A DNA stretch of 64,000 nucleotides from Dendrolimus kikuchii (GCA_019925095.2 CM034392.1:27351887-27415886), one strand, 5' to 3'. Counted from the stretch's first letter, positions 11,345 through 22,018 are shown. The notes: generated by a model not told the origin, from the sequence alone. Numbers and translations: made by a program.

Positions 11345-11582
11345 TTACATTGGATAGTGTCGTAATGGCTAGCGCACGCGTTCCAAACACAAAGGGCGCG
11401 GGTTCGATCCTGGCCGGAACGCATGCACCACTTAGGCAGTTTTCTGACCTAATGTGCATATTGTTACAATTACCACGTGCTAATAACGGTGAAGGAAGAC
11501 ATCGTGATGTCCTGTCCGTTCCCCCTATAATGGGAGGCTCGAGCCCAGTAGTGGGGCATTTATGGGTTGTTATTATTATTGT
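11345..11582 (+). mobile_element. tRNA-derived SINE, second family
   Basis: GTAATGGCTAGCGCACGCG resembles a pol III box A and GGGTTCGATCCTGG is a clean box B about 40 nt later. The body has GTGAAGGAAGACATCGTGAT and CCCAGTAGTGGGGCAT, and the tail is (TTA)n. Transcription would be by RNA polymerase III; movement depends on a partner LINE. Confidence 0.75.
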
Positions 11583-11589
11583 ATATCTT

Positions 11590-12113
11590 TGTAAACCACG
11601 GGCCATAAAAATGGCCCGGACATTTGGAAGGCTTGCGTGGGGCCATGGGAAGGCCAACACGTAGAGGCCCCTTGACAAATTTAATGTAAATGTGGCGTGA
11701 CACTGACCGGAGATTATCCCTGTCTACACCATATAGTAATGCACCCAAGGACAAGCCCCGGCCAGTGTAGGACTATTGGGGTGAACTGCTAGTGGTCGCA
11801 ATGTCAGGGAACATGGAAAAATGGCCAGACGGTGACTCGCCACTCACTGCATGGGCCCCCTAAAAATGCCATAGAAGACAGGGGCAACATGGGTGTGAGT
11901 GGCTAAGGGGTTTCGAGAGGTGGGCTGCAGGTTCACCGAAGCTACTTCTGACGTGACACCATTTATCACTTCCACCCCTGAAGCTTGAGTCTTAGCTCTA
12001 GCGATCTCCACTCCGTACCGGCTGGTTAAGGCAAGCACGGAGGCGGGGGCCTTGCCTTGGCCCCCGGAGTCAGCCCCCAGCCAAAGCCCCCCTGCGGGTT
12101 TATTATTATTCAT
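11590..12113 (+). mobile_element. Repeat family T with TTATTATT tail
   Basis: Begins near CCACGGGCCATAAAAATGGC (a small GGCCAT hairpin), includes CGTGGGGCCATGGGAAGGCC and GTGGCGTGACACTGACCGG, and ends in CCCCTGCGGGTTTATTATTA. Copies: 46890-47284 and 54810-55430. GC-rich against its surroundings. Likely a LINE 3' UTR or SINE; no coding remnant is convincing. Confidence 0.65.
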
Positions 12114-12189
12114 ATATATATTTTATTTCCAAATTTTTTAAAATTTTCTTATAAAATATATACATTTATTAATATAAAAAACTGATCTT

Positions 12190-12420
12190 CGCTGGCAGTG
12201 GGGCCTAGGGTCCAGGCTACCGGTGGTTAAGGCTTCAGACACAGGAATCTCCTCACAATACGGGCCGTGTGCAACACAGCTGCCTTCTGCATCCGACCCT
12301 TCAACCAGATACCAAGCGAGATCCTTTCAAGGTGGCGGTCAAGGCTCTTCGCTATTAATCCATTCACTAACACCACTATCGGGACTATGGTTGTTGAGTC
12401 CAGGTTCCACATAGCGGTAA
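12190..12420 (-). pseudogene. Non-LTR ORF C-terminal remnant
   Basis: The minus frame 12412-12227 reads VPIVVLVNGLIAKSLDRHLE then LGIWLKGRMQKAAVLHTARIVRRFL. The pattern VPIVVxxxGxxxKSL...MQKA.LL.TARIVRRFL matches the C-terminal tail of a class of non-LTR reverse transcriptases I know from insects and molluscs. About 60 residues remain, and no A tail is evident. Clade uncertain. Positions 12421-12780 are unrecognised. Confidence 0.6.
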
Positions 12421-12789
12421 CCTCGTGAGCAAGATCTTATCTTTCGTGTTTATGAGCCGGTGTTAGTATTCCTTCCTTATTTCAATAACGCAAACCATGA
12501 CCTGTGATCCATATTTCTTTCATATTATATATCACGAGGGGAAACCAAAAGTTTCGCATAAATACGGCCGAAATATAATGCTTGTTCCATCTTTTGTTTT
12601 TTGTTTTCTACTTTTACGGGCATTAGTCTCTTTCCTGTTGTTTTCTATTAATAAATCACCCTAGTTTACTATTGTTTTCCAAGATATATAATGTCTTCGT
12701 AAAAGGAGATAACCTAATACTGGTATTAGATGGATCAAGCAAACTGAAAGGCAAAGGCTTAGGTGGAATTTCTTAACTGCGTATGAATA

Positions 12790-13040
12790 ATAATAATAAT
12801 AATAATCGGCAGACAAACACACACATTGTATATCCCCAAATTAAGCAAGTTACGCTTGTGTTATGGGTAATATACAACGGACTACTCTGGGACCAATCTC
12901 AGACACCCAGACCATAGTAAATAACGGAGAAAATACGTTTCCGAAATTTACTATACCAGGAATCGAACCCGGAGCCTCTGCATTGCAGGGAGGTATGCCG
13001 GCAAAGACTTAGCCCGCTCAACTACAGAAGCCGTCTAATG
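12790..13040 (-). mobile_element. tRNA-derived SINE (T-SINE)
   Basis: Minus strand: GGCTTCTGTAGTTGAGCGGG (box A-like) and CCGGGTTCGATTCCTGG (box B), then a body ending GGGGATATACAATGTGTG and a (TAA)n-type tail at 12788-12807. CGTATGAAT at about 12781 and 13041 may be the target duplication. Other copies: 21735-21955, 28856-29078, 37199-37398, 39640-39775. Confidence 0.8.
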
Positions 13041-13045
13041 ACGTA

Positions 13046-13190
13046 TGAATGAATGAATGAATGAATGAATGAAAACTCTTTATTGTTCACCATAACTTAA
13101 ACCTAAATATTTATTACAAACACATTTAAATTAGAACAATGGGCGGCCTTAACCCGGTGTCTAAGGAGATATTATAAGAAAAATTAAATA
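13046..13190 (-). mobile_element. LINE 3' tail with (ATTC)n
   Basis: On the minus strand TGGTGAACAATAAAGAGTTT is followed by ATTC repeats. The same TGGTGAACAATAAAG end with a different tail closes the LINE at 20790-21270. Confidence 0.55.
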
Positions 13191-13214
13191 ATATTTGGTG
13201 GCTTAACTAAATTG

Positions 13215-13690
13215 AAACTAATTGTTGGGTATGGAAGAGAGAGCATGAAAGTAGAGTAAACGCGGTCGAGATGCGAGCACTGCGCAAAATCTGCGGAGTG
13301 ACGCTCGCGGACCGTGTTCGTAATACCGAAGTAAGAAAAAGAGTTGGTCTGAAAAAAAGTGTCGGGGTGAAGGTAAGGAAAGGAATGCTCCAGTGGTTCG
13401 GGCATGTGGAAAGAATGCATGATGAAAGAATGACTAAACAGATATACAATGCAAAAGTGGATGGATGCAGAAGTCGTGGAAGGCCACGACACACCTTCCA
13501 TGATCAAATTGATCGTGTGCTAGCGGAGGGTGATGTCAGGAGCCTTAAGCACAGACGAGCGTGCATGACAAGTGTTATGAATGTCAAAGAAGCAAGTGAG
13601 GTGTGTAAGAATGGGCCTAAATGGCGCTCTGTTGTTCGTGCCTACCCCGCAAGGGAACTGGCGTGAAGTTATGTATGTATGTATGTATGA
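13215..13690 (+). pseudogene. RTE-clade retrotransposon C-terminus and tail
   Basis: A 131-codon open frame (13271-13666) reads MRALRKICGVTLADRVRNTE, then RKGMLQWFGHVERMHDERMT, RPRHTFHDQIDRVLAEGD and AYPARELA-stop, followed by (TATG)n. This matches the C-terminus of lepidopteran RTE endonuclease-reverse transcriptases (HmRTE-like). The endonuclease and RT core are absent, so the copy is 5'-truncated and inert. Confidence 0.85.
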
Positions 13691-14023
13691 AATATCACGG
13701 TTCAAAATTACGAAGTAATTGACACCCTTTCCTCATCATCCCAATTAATGAGCGGTTACGTTTTTAACTTATGTTTTAGTGGTTTTTGCGTGATTTTAAC
13801 TTTGCAAATGAAAACAAACTAGGCACTACAAAACAAATTCAAATAAATTTTAGGTAACGTTTGTGTAGGAAATTAAGAATCATTTATCAATTAGACACTA
13901 TAAATGTCATTGTCAACATTACTTGTCATTTCATTCACCAAATCGGTCTTTTTACTTTTAAATGATACGTGTTGCCATAATTTATTCACTAATCTATGGT
14001 GTAAGGAAGGCATTGTTACTCTG

Positions 14024-14345
14024 AGAGTTTTTTGGCGGGAACTGAAAGGAGATGTTGTGCTGTGCAGTTTTATGTAAAATGTGTAAAATTACTCTCAAAT
14101 GAACAATAGTTGTAGGATATTGATAGTTTTTGAGTAGTAATTATGTGTTTTGTGAGAAATGTGAACTGTATAGTCAAATGTGGCCTATTGAGTTGTCACA
14201 AGAACTCCGTTGAATGGCACCAGCTGATAACCTACAGTTCAGCTATGCTACACATAGGCTTAAGAAAATGAAGAAACTATATTGTAAACTAAGATCTGGC
14301 TTAAAGGCCTAGCTGCCAAGTCATAAACCTAAATAAATAATAATA
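14024..14345 (+). mobile_element. SINE-D, full length
   Basis: Starts GAGTTTTTTGGCGGGAACTG, contains GTGGCCTATTGAGTTGTCAC-like and CTTAAAGGCCTAGCTGCCAA blocks, ends AAACCTAAATAAATAATAAT. Copies at 25107-25427 and 62189-62518 share both ends; the last has a 12-bp target duplication. Positions 13691-14023 and 14346-14935 are AT-rich and unrecognised. Confidence 0.7.
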
Positions 14346-14937
14346 TTAATAAAATTCTTACGACGAAGTTAATACTTACTTACTCAAATAGTAACTAATC
14401 CGGCCTAAAGGTTGATTACTCCTAGGATTAAGACTTTTTTATTAATAAGACTAGTATAGTATCGACTAACCAATCTCGAAAAAAATAGTTAGCATGTGCT
14501 AAATAAGTGATATCTGATCTTAAATAGAGGAATTGACGCCCAAAAATCATTCCATACAAATAATACGAGAAAATCCTTAGGCAGCATTTAAGCAATCAGA
14601 CAAAGGAAGAAACGATGCGAATTACAATTTTTTCTTCAGATATAAACATAATGATTCAGTGAAATTTCAGACTGTTATATACCTTACATCCTTGGAATAA
14701 GAGTCAATTTTCTGTGGACAACTGAGCCCGGTTTCCACGAATCGAATGATAATTTTCGGAACCCAGTTAAATGAAGATAATGATACTTCTATGAGTGGCA
14801 GGGCTGAGCATAGCAAGAAAATAAATAAGAAATAGTCGGAGAATAAACGCCCCGTTCTCAATCAGATTGCATATAAGAAATGTGCTTGCTGTATAAACTT
14901 TTAGTACGTCTCCGCATTATTATAATGCCACTTATTC

Positions 14938-15319
14938 TTACATACATACATACATACATAACTTCACGCCACTTCCCTTGCGGGGTAGGCACGAACAACA
15001 GAGCGCCATTTAGGCTTATTCTTATACACCTCACTTGCCTCTTTGACATTCATAACTCTTGTCATGCAAGCTCGTCTGTTCTTAAGGCTCCTGACATCAC
15101 CCTCCGCTAGTACACGATCAATTTGATCATGGAAGGTGTGTCGTGGCCTTCCACGACTTCTGCATCCATCCACTTTTGCATTGTATATCTGTTTAGTCAT
15201 TCTTTCATCATGCATTATTTCCACATGCCCGAACCACCGGAGCATTCCTTTCCTTACCTTCACCCCAACACTCTCTTTCAGATCAACTCTCTTTCTTATT
15301 TCGGTATTACGAACGCGGT
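14938..15319 (-). pseudogene. RTE C-terminus, minus strand
   Basis: The minus frame 15263-14964 reads MKVRKGMLRWFGHVEIMHDE...AYPAREVA-stop and the (TATG)n tail lies at 14938-14957. Its left part ends at the ACGAACGCGGTG block and directly joins a GAAGTCGG element. Confidence 0.8.
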
Positions 15320-15860
15320 GTTTTAGATAATATATATTAATAATAATAGCTTCAGAAATAAGTTATTTTATACTTTTTAGTTTTTTAGGTTTTGAAGTCG
15401 GTTTTTTTAAACGAAGTTTTGTTATTTGATTTGTTACTTTTTAGCGTCTAGCTATGTATGGGTAGACCTATGAAAGATGCCGCACTCCTTAAAAAATATA
15501 GGTCCCAAGAAACGGGAACAAAAAAATGTTCATAAATTGAAAACTACTGGGTCAAACTATGTCAAATTTTTTGGGGACCAAATGGCAACTATTCCGCATC
15601 AAACGAAACAAGAATCATGTAAATCGGATCATAAATCTCAGCGTAATCGGTGTACATATGGAACGGAGTGAAATTTTTTTCATAAAAATGTTCATAAAAT
15701 GAAAACTACTAGGCCAAACTATGTCAAATTTTTTGGGGACCAAATAGCAACTATTCCGCGTCGAACAAAAAAATCACAAATCTCGGAGTAATCGGTGAAC
15801 ATACATAAAAAAAGATCCCGACGAATTGAGAATCTCCTCCTTTTTTTGAAGTCGGTTAAA
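15320..15860 (+). repeat. GAAGTCGG repeat element, copy 2
   Basis: Carries GATAATATATATTAATAATA, TTTGAAGTCGGTTTTTTTAA, and two GGCAACTATTCCGCATCAAA-type blocks, ending TTTGAAGTCGGTTAAAAA. Confidence 0.6.
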
Positions 15861-16005
15861 AATAAACCTTCCTTAAAAATATCTAACTAATGGTGCAAAA
15901 TAACTTGGTGATGCGTTATAGGATAATAGGAATAATATGAAACACTGACTTGCTTCTTGGGTTTGCTGGTTCATTTTGGAATTTAATTTTTCATGACGTG
16001 ACGTC
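15861..16005. repeat. Segment shared with 20141-20275
   Basis: AATGGTGCAAAATAACTTGG and GTTTGCTGGTTCATTTTGGA occur here and, inverted, at 20141-20275, with the same junctions to a GAAGTCGG element on one side and an RTE tail on the other. Confidence 0.7.
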
Positions 16006-16156
16006 AGGAGCCTTAAGAACAGACGAGCGTGCATGACAAGAGTTATGAATGTCAAAGAAGCAAGTGAGGTGTGTAAGAATAAGCCTAAATGGCTCTCTGT
16101 TGTTCGTGCCTACCCCGCAAGGGAACTGGCGTGAAGTTATGTATGTATGTATGTAT
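16006..16156 (+). mobile_element. RTE 3' tail
   Basis: Starts TCAGGAGCCTTAAGAACAGA and ends in (TATG)n; encodes only the last ~43 residues (LKNRRACMTRVMNVKEASEV..). Positions 16157-16377 are unrecognised. Confidence 0.8.
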
Positions 16157-16377
16157 GTAAGTTAATGTACTTCAAGCGGTAGCGTTGTAAGACTGCATGC
16201 CACTTGACAGCTACGGAAGCGCAACGCCATAGACTTTGCTTCTTCCCATTGTGCGTCTCGTTCATGCAAGTGTTGTGGCCGATAGGACAGACAGGGAGAG
16301 AGGACAATGGGTGGATATTATTTTTTCTTTTCTTTTCGCGGTTGCGTGTATATGGCGTCAATGGCACTCAAAAATCC

Positions 16378-16741
16378 GTTGCGTAGTTTAGGTGGAGTTA
16401 GCGGATATAGGGACAGACAGACTCGGAAAGTAACTTTGTGTTATACTATACTTTTTTAACTAACTATAGTTTTTTAACTATCCCACGGGAACTCTTTAAT
16501 TTTTCGGGATCAAAAGTATCCTATATGTTGATCAGGGATATAGGCTACCACAACACAAAATTTCATTTAAATCGGTCCAGTCGTTTCGGAGATTAAGCGG
16601 TACAAACAGACAGAGAAATAAAAAATTAAAAAAAATCTAATTTTTTTAGTTCTATTTCACTTCTTATATACCCCTGTCTCGGTTTTTAGCATTTTTAATT
16701 GTACAGAAATTCGACATCTACAATTTTATTATATGTATAGA
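16378..16741 (-). mobile_element. Helitron-like fragment, 5' end on minus strand
   Basis: Minus strand begins TCTATACATATAATAAAATT. The body has AAATCGGTCCAGTCGTTTCG and GGGATATAGGCTACC, a block common in lepidopteran Helitron-like repeats. The 3' CTAG end is not identified. Confidence 0.5.
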
Positions 16742-16915
16742 TAAAGATGTTGATTATCAGATTTGTGATATGCATTATGCATACGAATGTACTTTGAGAA
16801 CCACATACTCCCACTTGCTAGTCGTGCATAAAAAATTCTCTTTTGAAAAAGTTCCTCGCCTAAACTTATATCTTCTTATTGTTCATATTGTAGTACGTGT
16901 TTATAAATACTTGAG

Positions 16916-17535
16916 GTACATACATACATACATACATAACTTCACGCCAGTTCCCTTGCGGGGTAGGCACGAACAACAGAGCGCCATTTAGGCTTATTCT
17001 TACACACCTCACTTGCCTCTTTGACATTCATAACTCTTGTCATGCAAGCTCGTTTGTTCTTAAGGCTCCTGACATCGCCTTCTGCTAGTACACGATCAAT
17101 TTGATCATGGAAGGTGTGTCGTGGCCTTGCACGACTTCTGCATCCATCCACTTTTGCATTGTATATCTGTTCAGTCATTCTTTCCACATGCTCGAACCAC
17201 CGGAGCATTCCTTTCCTTACCTTCACCCCGACACTCTCTTTCAGACCAACTCTCTTTCTTACTTCGGTATTACGAACGCGGTCCGCGAGCGTCACTCCGC
17301 AGATTTTGTGCAGTGCTCGCATCTCGACCGCGTTTACTCTACTTTCATGCTCTCTCTTCCATACCCAACTCTCGCTTCCATATGTGAGCGTAGGTACCAG
17401 CACCGCGTTGTGTATGGCGAGCTGGGCCTTCTGGCTGAGGTTCTTAGCGCCTAGAAGTTTACCTAACACTCCATTCAAACTATTTCCCAAATTCACCCTT
17501 CTTTCTATATCAGCGGTGTACCTTCCATCCCCTAT
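16916..17535 (-). pseudogene. RTE C-terminus, longest minus copy
   Basis: The minus frame 17496-16942 is open for 184 codons: MNLGNSLNGVLGKLLGAKNL, VLVPTLTYGSESWVWKREHE, then WFEHVERMTEQIYNAKVDGC and AYPARELA-stop, then (TATG)n. This is the region downstream of the RT catalytic core; the YxDD core itself is missing. An in-frame four-residue gap (MHDER) is seen at VERM-TEQIY. Positions 17536-17941 are AT-rich and unrecognised. Confidence 0.85.
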
Positions 17536-17941
17536 ACCTTTGTTATTATTAAATAATAAAATTATAATGCATCTCGATTAAGATATATTCCCGGTACAAT
17601 ATAACGGTTTCAAGCAGGTGTTCCGTGCTGAAACAGCCTGTATAAGTAAGTACAAATAAGTATAAGTAGCATAAAATATAGAGTAGTGAGTTCACAGTTA
17701 ATTATAATAGAGTAAGAAATGCAACAAGGGAAAAAGATGAGAAAAAAAAGCAATAAAATATAAAGAGAAAATACCCTAAAAACAAGAATATCCTGACTAA
17801 ATAAAAAGTTAGGAGAGGTGGGAAAAATACAAAAGGCAGTTCCCAAAGATAAACCTGGACTATAAGAGGATTCTTAACAAGTCTTTTTGTTGTGTTGTGT
17901 TTTTGGTTAATAATTGATTTCGGACGTAATACTAATGTTTT

Positions 17942-18102
17942 TGTAGTGGAACACTTAGAAGCCAGTAGATGGCGCTATGCAATAATTGAGGTCACAAACG
18001 TTTCCCGAAACATGCAAAGAACATATACAAATTTTTAACTATAACAGAGGAGCCTAGGCCTGCGAGGAACAACATTAGCCTCGCTTGAAGATCTTCCTCT
18101 GA
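17942..18102 (+). mobile_element. Gypsy LTR 5' part
   Basis: Starts TGTAGTGGAACACTTAGAAG and continues through AGATGGCGCTATGCAATAAT and CGTTTCCCGAAACATGCAAA to GAAGATCTTCCTCTGA, where an unrelated element begins. The same LTR lies inverted and thrice-interrupted at 37400-38631; this copy serves as its uninterrupted reference. Confidence 0.7.
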
Positions 18103-18755
18103 GTAGGGATGCAACATCGCTCATAAAAAACATCGATATTAGGATATCGATGTTTTCAAAAGTGAAACATCGATGTTGAAAATATCGATGTTTATGAACG
18201 ATGTATCGATGTTTTTTTATCACCATTTACATAAACTCTTGACGCTTGTTCCTGCGACGCAAATAAAACCTCGTTTTTTTTTAACATCGATGTATCGCCC
18301 AAAACCACCTTAGCACACCTTATGTTATGTTTATTCTATTTATATGTCTTTTGCTTTATCCAACATTCAGTACCGTACTTAGGTACTATTCAACAGCGTA
18401 GGCATACACTAACATATCCCTATCACCATTTAAAATAAATTTACATCTAAGGAAGATTGTCATTTTTAATAGAAATGGAAGAAATAAGTATAACAATCAA
18501 CTTTTATATTATAAATTATTATTGGCAATAAGAAAATTTATGAAAAAAATAATATAAAGAAAATCTGTGTAGATCACAGATAGAGCGCAAGATGGCGCGT
18601 TATGTCTATGTAGGATAAAACATCGTTCATAAAACATCGATCTTGAACAACGATGTATCGTCGATGTTTTGGTTTCAACATCGATGTTAAAACATCGATT
18701 TTTATGAACGATACATCGATTTTTGAAAACATCGATGTTTTGTTTGCATCCCTAC
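18103..18755. mobile_element. CATCGATG-rich foldback/hAT-like MITE
   Basis: Bounded by GTAGGGATGCAA and its complement TTGCATCCCTAC. Inside, clusters of ACATCGATGTTTT palindromes lie near both ends (18110-18300 and 18620-18750). No open frame. The GGGATGC end suggests hAT, but I see no 8-bp target duplication. Confidence 0.6.
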
Positions 18756-18779
18756 AATGTACTTGGCGTTATAGTAATA

Positions 18780-19145
18780 CATACATACATACATAACTTC
18801 ACGCCAGTTCCCTTGCGGGGTAGGCACGAACAACAGAGCGCCATTTAGGCCCATTCTTACACACCTCACTTGCTTCTTTGACATTCATAACTCTTGTCAT
18901 GCACGCTCGTCTGTTCTTAAGGCTCCTAACATCACCTTCTGCTAGTATACGATCAATTTGATCATGGAAAGTGTGTCGTGGCCTTCCACGACTTCTGCAT
19001 CCATCCACTTTTGCATTGTATATCTGTTTAGTCATTCTTTCATCATGCATTCTTTCCACATGCCCGAACCACCGGAGCATTCCTTTCCTTACCTTCACCC
19101 CGACACTCTCTTTCAGACCAACTGTCTTTCTTACTTCGGTATTAC
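18780..19145 (-). pseudogene. RTE C-terminus with 12-bp duplication
   Basis: Minus frame 19098-18799 is the intact last 99 codons (KVRKGMLRWFGHVERM...AYPARELA). GTTATAGTAATA flanks it at 18768-18779 and 19146-19157. Confidence 0.85.
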
Positions 19146-19349
19146 GTTATAGTAATAATAACACAATACATAATCTAAGACAAAGGTCAGGACAGCCCTA
19201 GGACAAAAGATGGCGGGAGGCAAAAGCTTATTAGGAGAGGCTTAACGAAGCGTTTTCCAGCAGCCTTTGAATGCTTAATTCCACACAGACTAACCGATAA
19301 GAAGATACACTTATACTTATTTAATTTTTTATTATATTTAGTCATTATT

Positions 19350-19500
19350 GTCAGGAGCCTTAAGAACAGACGAGCTTGCATGACAAGAGTTATGAATGTC
19401 AAAGAGGCAAGTGAGGTGTGTAAGAATAAGCCTAAATGGCACTCTGTTGTTCGTGCCTACCCCGCAAGGGAACTGGCGTGAAGTTATGTATGTATGTATG
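19350..19500 (+). mobile_element. RTE 3' tail at hAT border
   Basis: The 151-bp tail is flanked by TAGTCATTATT (19339-19349, 19501-19511), placing it exactly at the outer edge of the hAT remnant, so it landed after the hAT. Confidence 0.85.
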
Positions 19501-19603
19501 TAGTCATTATTAGACATCGGATTATTTGCATTTGCATGTTTGCATATGCCAATGCATATAAATCTATTTTTATAGCGTTATTGCATATTTTGGTAGTTTT
19601 TCA

Positions 19604-19982
19604 TTGACAGTGCTTATTTTGGTAGTTATACGTGGTAGGCGTCTTGTATTATGCCGACGACACGACGAAAAAATGATTGAACAGAGTAACGCCCTTCCGA
19701 GTTCACTATCGCAGGTTTGTGGCGAACTAAATGCAGTTTTGTGTAAACACCCCGGTCTTGAAAGAATAAAGAAAATTGACGCATTTATCAACGGCACCGG
19801 ACAAACTCTACCTGAAGAAGTCTCTGCAGAAATGGCGCCAAATTTCAAGTACTGTCCGATGACGTCAGTTGACGTCGAAAGGTAATTTTCATCCTATAAA
19901 TTAATATTAAGTGACCAACATCACAAGTTTCCTACAGAAAACCTGGAAAAATATGTTATTGTTTACTGCCACAAGAATTATA
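19604..19982 (+). pseudogene. hAT/CGGBP1-like protein remnant
   Basis: The plus frame reads ALPSSLSQVCGELNAVLCKH, then NFKYCPMTSVDVER, TAA at 19883-19885, then FSSYKLILSDQHHKFPTENL to about 19980 in the same frame. The SVDVER-x-FS-xYK-x-ILSD pattern is what I know from hAT-derived CGGBP1-like proteins and their transposase C-termini. The stop replaces the usual small residue between VER and FS, so this copy is dead by one nonsense change plus truncation by the RTE insertion at 19986. Upstream zinc finger and catalytic parts are not seen. Confidence 0.6.
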
Positions 19983-19985
19983 ATA

Positions 19986-20351
19986 AGTACATACATGCAT
20001 ACATAACTTCACGCCAGTTCCCTTGCAGGCACGAACAACAGAGCGCCATTCAGGCTTATTCTTACACGCTTCACTTGCTTCTTTGACATTCATAGCTCTT
20101 GTCATGCACGCTCGTCTGTTCTTAAGGCTCCTGACATCACGTCATGAAAAATTAAATTCCAAATTGAACCAGCAAACCCAAGAAGCAAGTCAGTGTTTCA
20201 TATTATTCCTATTATCCTATAACGCATCACCAAGTTATTTTGCATCATTAGTTAGATATTTTTGAGGAAGGTTTATTTTTAACCAACTTCAAAAAAAGGA
20301 GGAGATTCTCAATTCGTCGGGATCTTTTTTTTATGTATGTTCACCGATTAC
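19986..20351 (-). mobile_element. RTE tail plus GAAGTCGG-linked segment
   Basis: The RTE tail (19986-20140, minus) is missing part of its GGGGTAGG block. It joins a segment (20141-20275) and a GAAGTCGG end (20276-20351) also found joined, inverted, at 15830-16020. RTE sequence resumes at 20352. Confidence 0.7.
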
Positions 20352-20745
20352 TAGTACACGATCAATTTGATCATGGAAGGTGTGTCGTGGCCTTCCACGA
20401 CTTCTGCATCCATCCACTTTTGCATTGTATATCTGTTTAGTCATTCTTTCCACATGCCCGAACCACCGGAGCATTCCTTTCCTTACCTTTACCCCGACAC
20501 TCTCTTTCTTACTTCGGTATTACGAACGCGGTCCGCGAGCGTCACTCCGCAGATTTTGCGCAGTGCTCGCATCTCGACCGCGTTTACTCTACTTTCATGC
20601 TCTCTCTTCCATACCCAACTCTCGCTTCCATACGTGAGCGTAGGTACCAGCACCGCGTTGTGTACGGCGAGCTGGGCCTTCTGGCTGAGGTTCTTAGCGC
20701 CTAGAAGTTTACCTAACGCTCCATTCACACTATTCCCCAAATTCA
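20352..20745 (-). pseudogene. RTE C-terminal part, 16-bp deletion subtype
   Basis: Minus strand encodes NLGNSVNGALGKLLGAKNLS...VRNTEVRKRV and then loses frame at a deletion that collapses two GAAAGAGAGT repeats into one (near 20505-20512). It continues the RTE interrupted at 20140. The same lesion is in 50728-51225 and 53548-54152. Confidence 0.8.
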
Positions 20746-20789
20746 CTCACTCAAATTATAATAAATAAATTATTATAATAATAATTTAT

Positions 20790-21270
20790 AACTCATATTA
20801 GACATAGACATAGACATAGACAACACTTTATTGTTCACCAAAACAAAAATTACAAAAAAAAATGTACAACAAGACAATAGTTACTAGGTAAAACAAAAGG
20901 CGGCCTTATCGCTAAAAGCGATCTCTTCCAGGCAACCTGACTCAAAGGAAATTCTTAAATTATCTGTAATTATTATGCAACAAAGAAAAGGAAAAAAGAA
21001 AAAATATGACATACATGGACAGCAGATTCAGTCTATTGTAAACTAGCACATACATTATTGCGTAAGACTTACATAATGATTCGTAAGTGAATTTTTAAAT
21101 ATGGCAAATGATTTAGCTTTTCTGACATCAGTGGGCAAAGAGTTCCAAAGTAAGACAGCCTGCATGGCGAAGGAGTTGGAATAAAATGTTGAAGAGTGTG
21201 CAGGTGCCATTAACAGGAGATTATTAGTGGAGCGCAAATTGAGTGTATGTGATGTATGAAGGAAGTATAT
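20790..21270 (-). pseudogene. Jockey/CR1-like LINE C-terminus and 3' UTR
   Basis: Minus frame, about 21270-21055: NLRSTNNLLLMAPAHSSTFY, then FAMQAVLLWNSLPTDVRKAK and FAIFKNSLTNHY, then stop. The WNSLP...FK..L..HY signature marks a non-LTR ORF2 C-terminus. The 3' UTR ends TTGGTGAACAATAAAGTGTT plus GTCTAT repeats (20798-20820). Only about 70 residues remain. Confidence 0.7.
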
Positions 21271-21426
21271 TAAGATGTGTTTAATATATAAATATAATGT
21301 GAAAATAAACTTAAATTCTAATTAATCTAATAATAAATGGTTTATTGGTTGTGCATATTTTGTGCATATTTCGCCCCCTTTTTAGTGCATATTTGCATGC
21401 CTATTTTGCCAATTTGATAGTGCATA

Positions 21427-21686
21427 TCGAGGGGTCCAAGGTTATTTGTTTTAAGCGACATTTGCGAAATTGTGTCGATAGAGGAGTTTGAAGTTTCAAT
21501 GACCCACAAAAAGATTTCATTAGTAAACTACATACTATATTTAAAAAAGAAAAAAAACCTGTAGCTTTAGTTGGATACCAGCTTCATTATAATTCCCTTA
21601 AGTTTGAGACATTAGGATGCAAGAAAATCGTCAAGTCAATTCTGTCACAAAATGTCGCTTAAAACAAATAGCCTTTCACCCCTCGA
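21427..21686. mobile_element. TA-inserting MITE, 260 bp
   Basis: Inverted ends TCGAGGGGT...TTTGTTTTAAGCGACATTT and AAATGTCGCTTAAAACAAA...CCCCTCGA, about 40 bp with a few mismatches, flanked by TA on each side. This fits a Tc1/mariner-type non-autonomous element. It sits just inside the hAT right end. Confidence 0.75.
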
Positions 21687-21734
21687 TATAATCCGATGTC
21701 TAGTCATTGTCTACGCTATAATCTAATATATTTT

Positions 21735-21955
21735 TTTTTGACAAACACATATATTCCCAAGCTAAGCAAGCTACGCTTGTGTTATGAGTAATATACAATA
21801 TGTCACTCTGGGGCTAATCTTAGACACCCAGACCATAGTAAATAACAGAAAGTTCGTTTCCGAAATTTACTATGCCAGGAATCGAACCCGGAGCCTCTGG
21901 GTTCCAGCGAGCTCGGCCGGCTAAGATTTAGCCCGCTCAACCACAGACGCCGTCT
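21735..21955 (-). mobile_element. tRNA-derived SINE (T-SINE)
   Basis: Minus strand: GTCTGTGGTTGAGCGGGC (box A-like), CCGGGTTCGATTCCTGG (box B), body to AATATATGTGTTTGTC. A GAGCTCGGCCGGC change is seen near 21910. Confidence 0.75.
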
Positions 21956-22018
21956 ATATCAGAAGTATATCTCTTCTTTCACCTGCTCCCAATGATTGGG
22001 TTCGGCACAATATGTCTT

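Larger units (their letters stand above)
19511..21702 (+). mobile_element. hAT-type transposon remnant with nested insertions
   Basis: Inverted ends TAGACATCGGATTA (19511) and TAATCCGATGTCTA (ends 21702) are flanked by GTCATTAT and GTCATTGT, an 8-bp duplication with one mismatch, as for hAT elements. Subterminal ATTTGCATxTGCAT repeats lie at both sides. Inside are a broken transposase-like frame, RTE pieces, a GAAGTCGG element, a Jockey/CR1-like LINE end and a TA-inserting MITE. Confidence 0.7.

Noticed and set aside
17101..17581. Frames such as MIMEGVSWPSTTSASIHFCI recurring at RTE loci
   Set aside because: Antisense to the true RTE C-terminal coding frame, which has the known family motifs.
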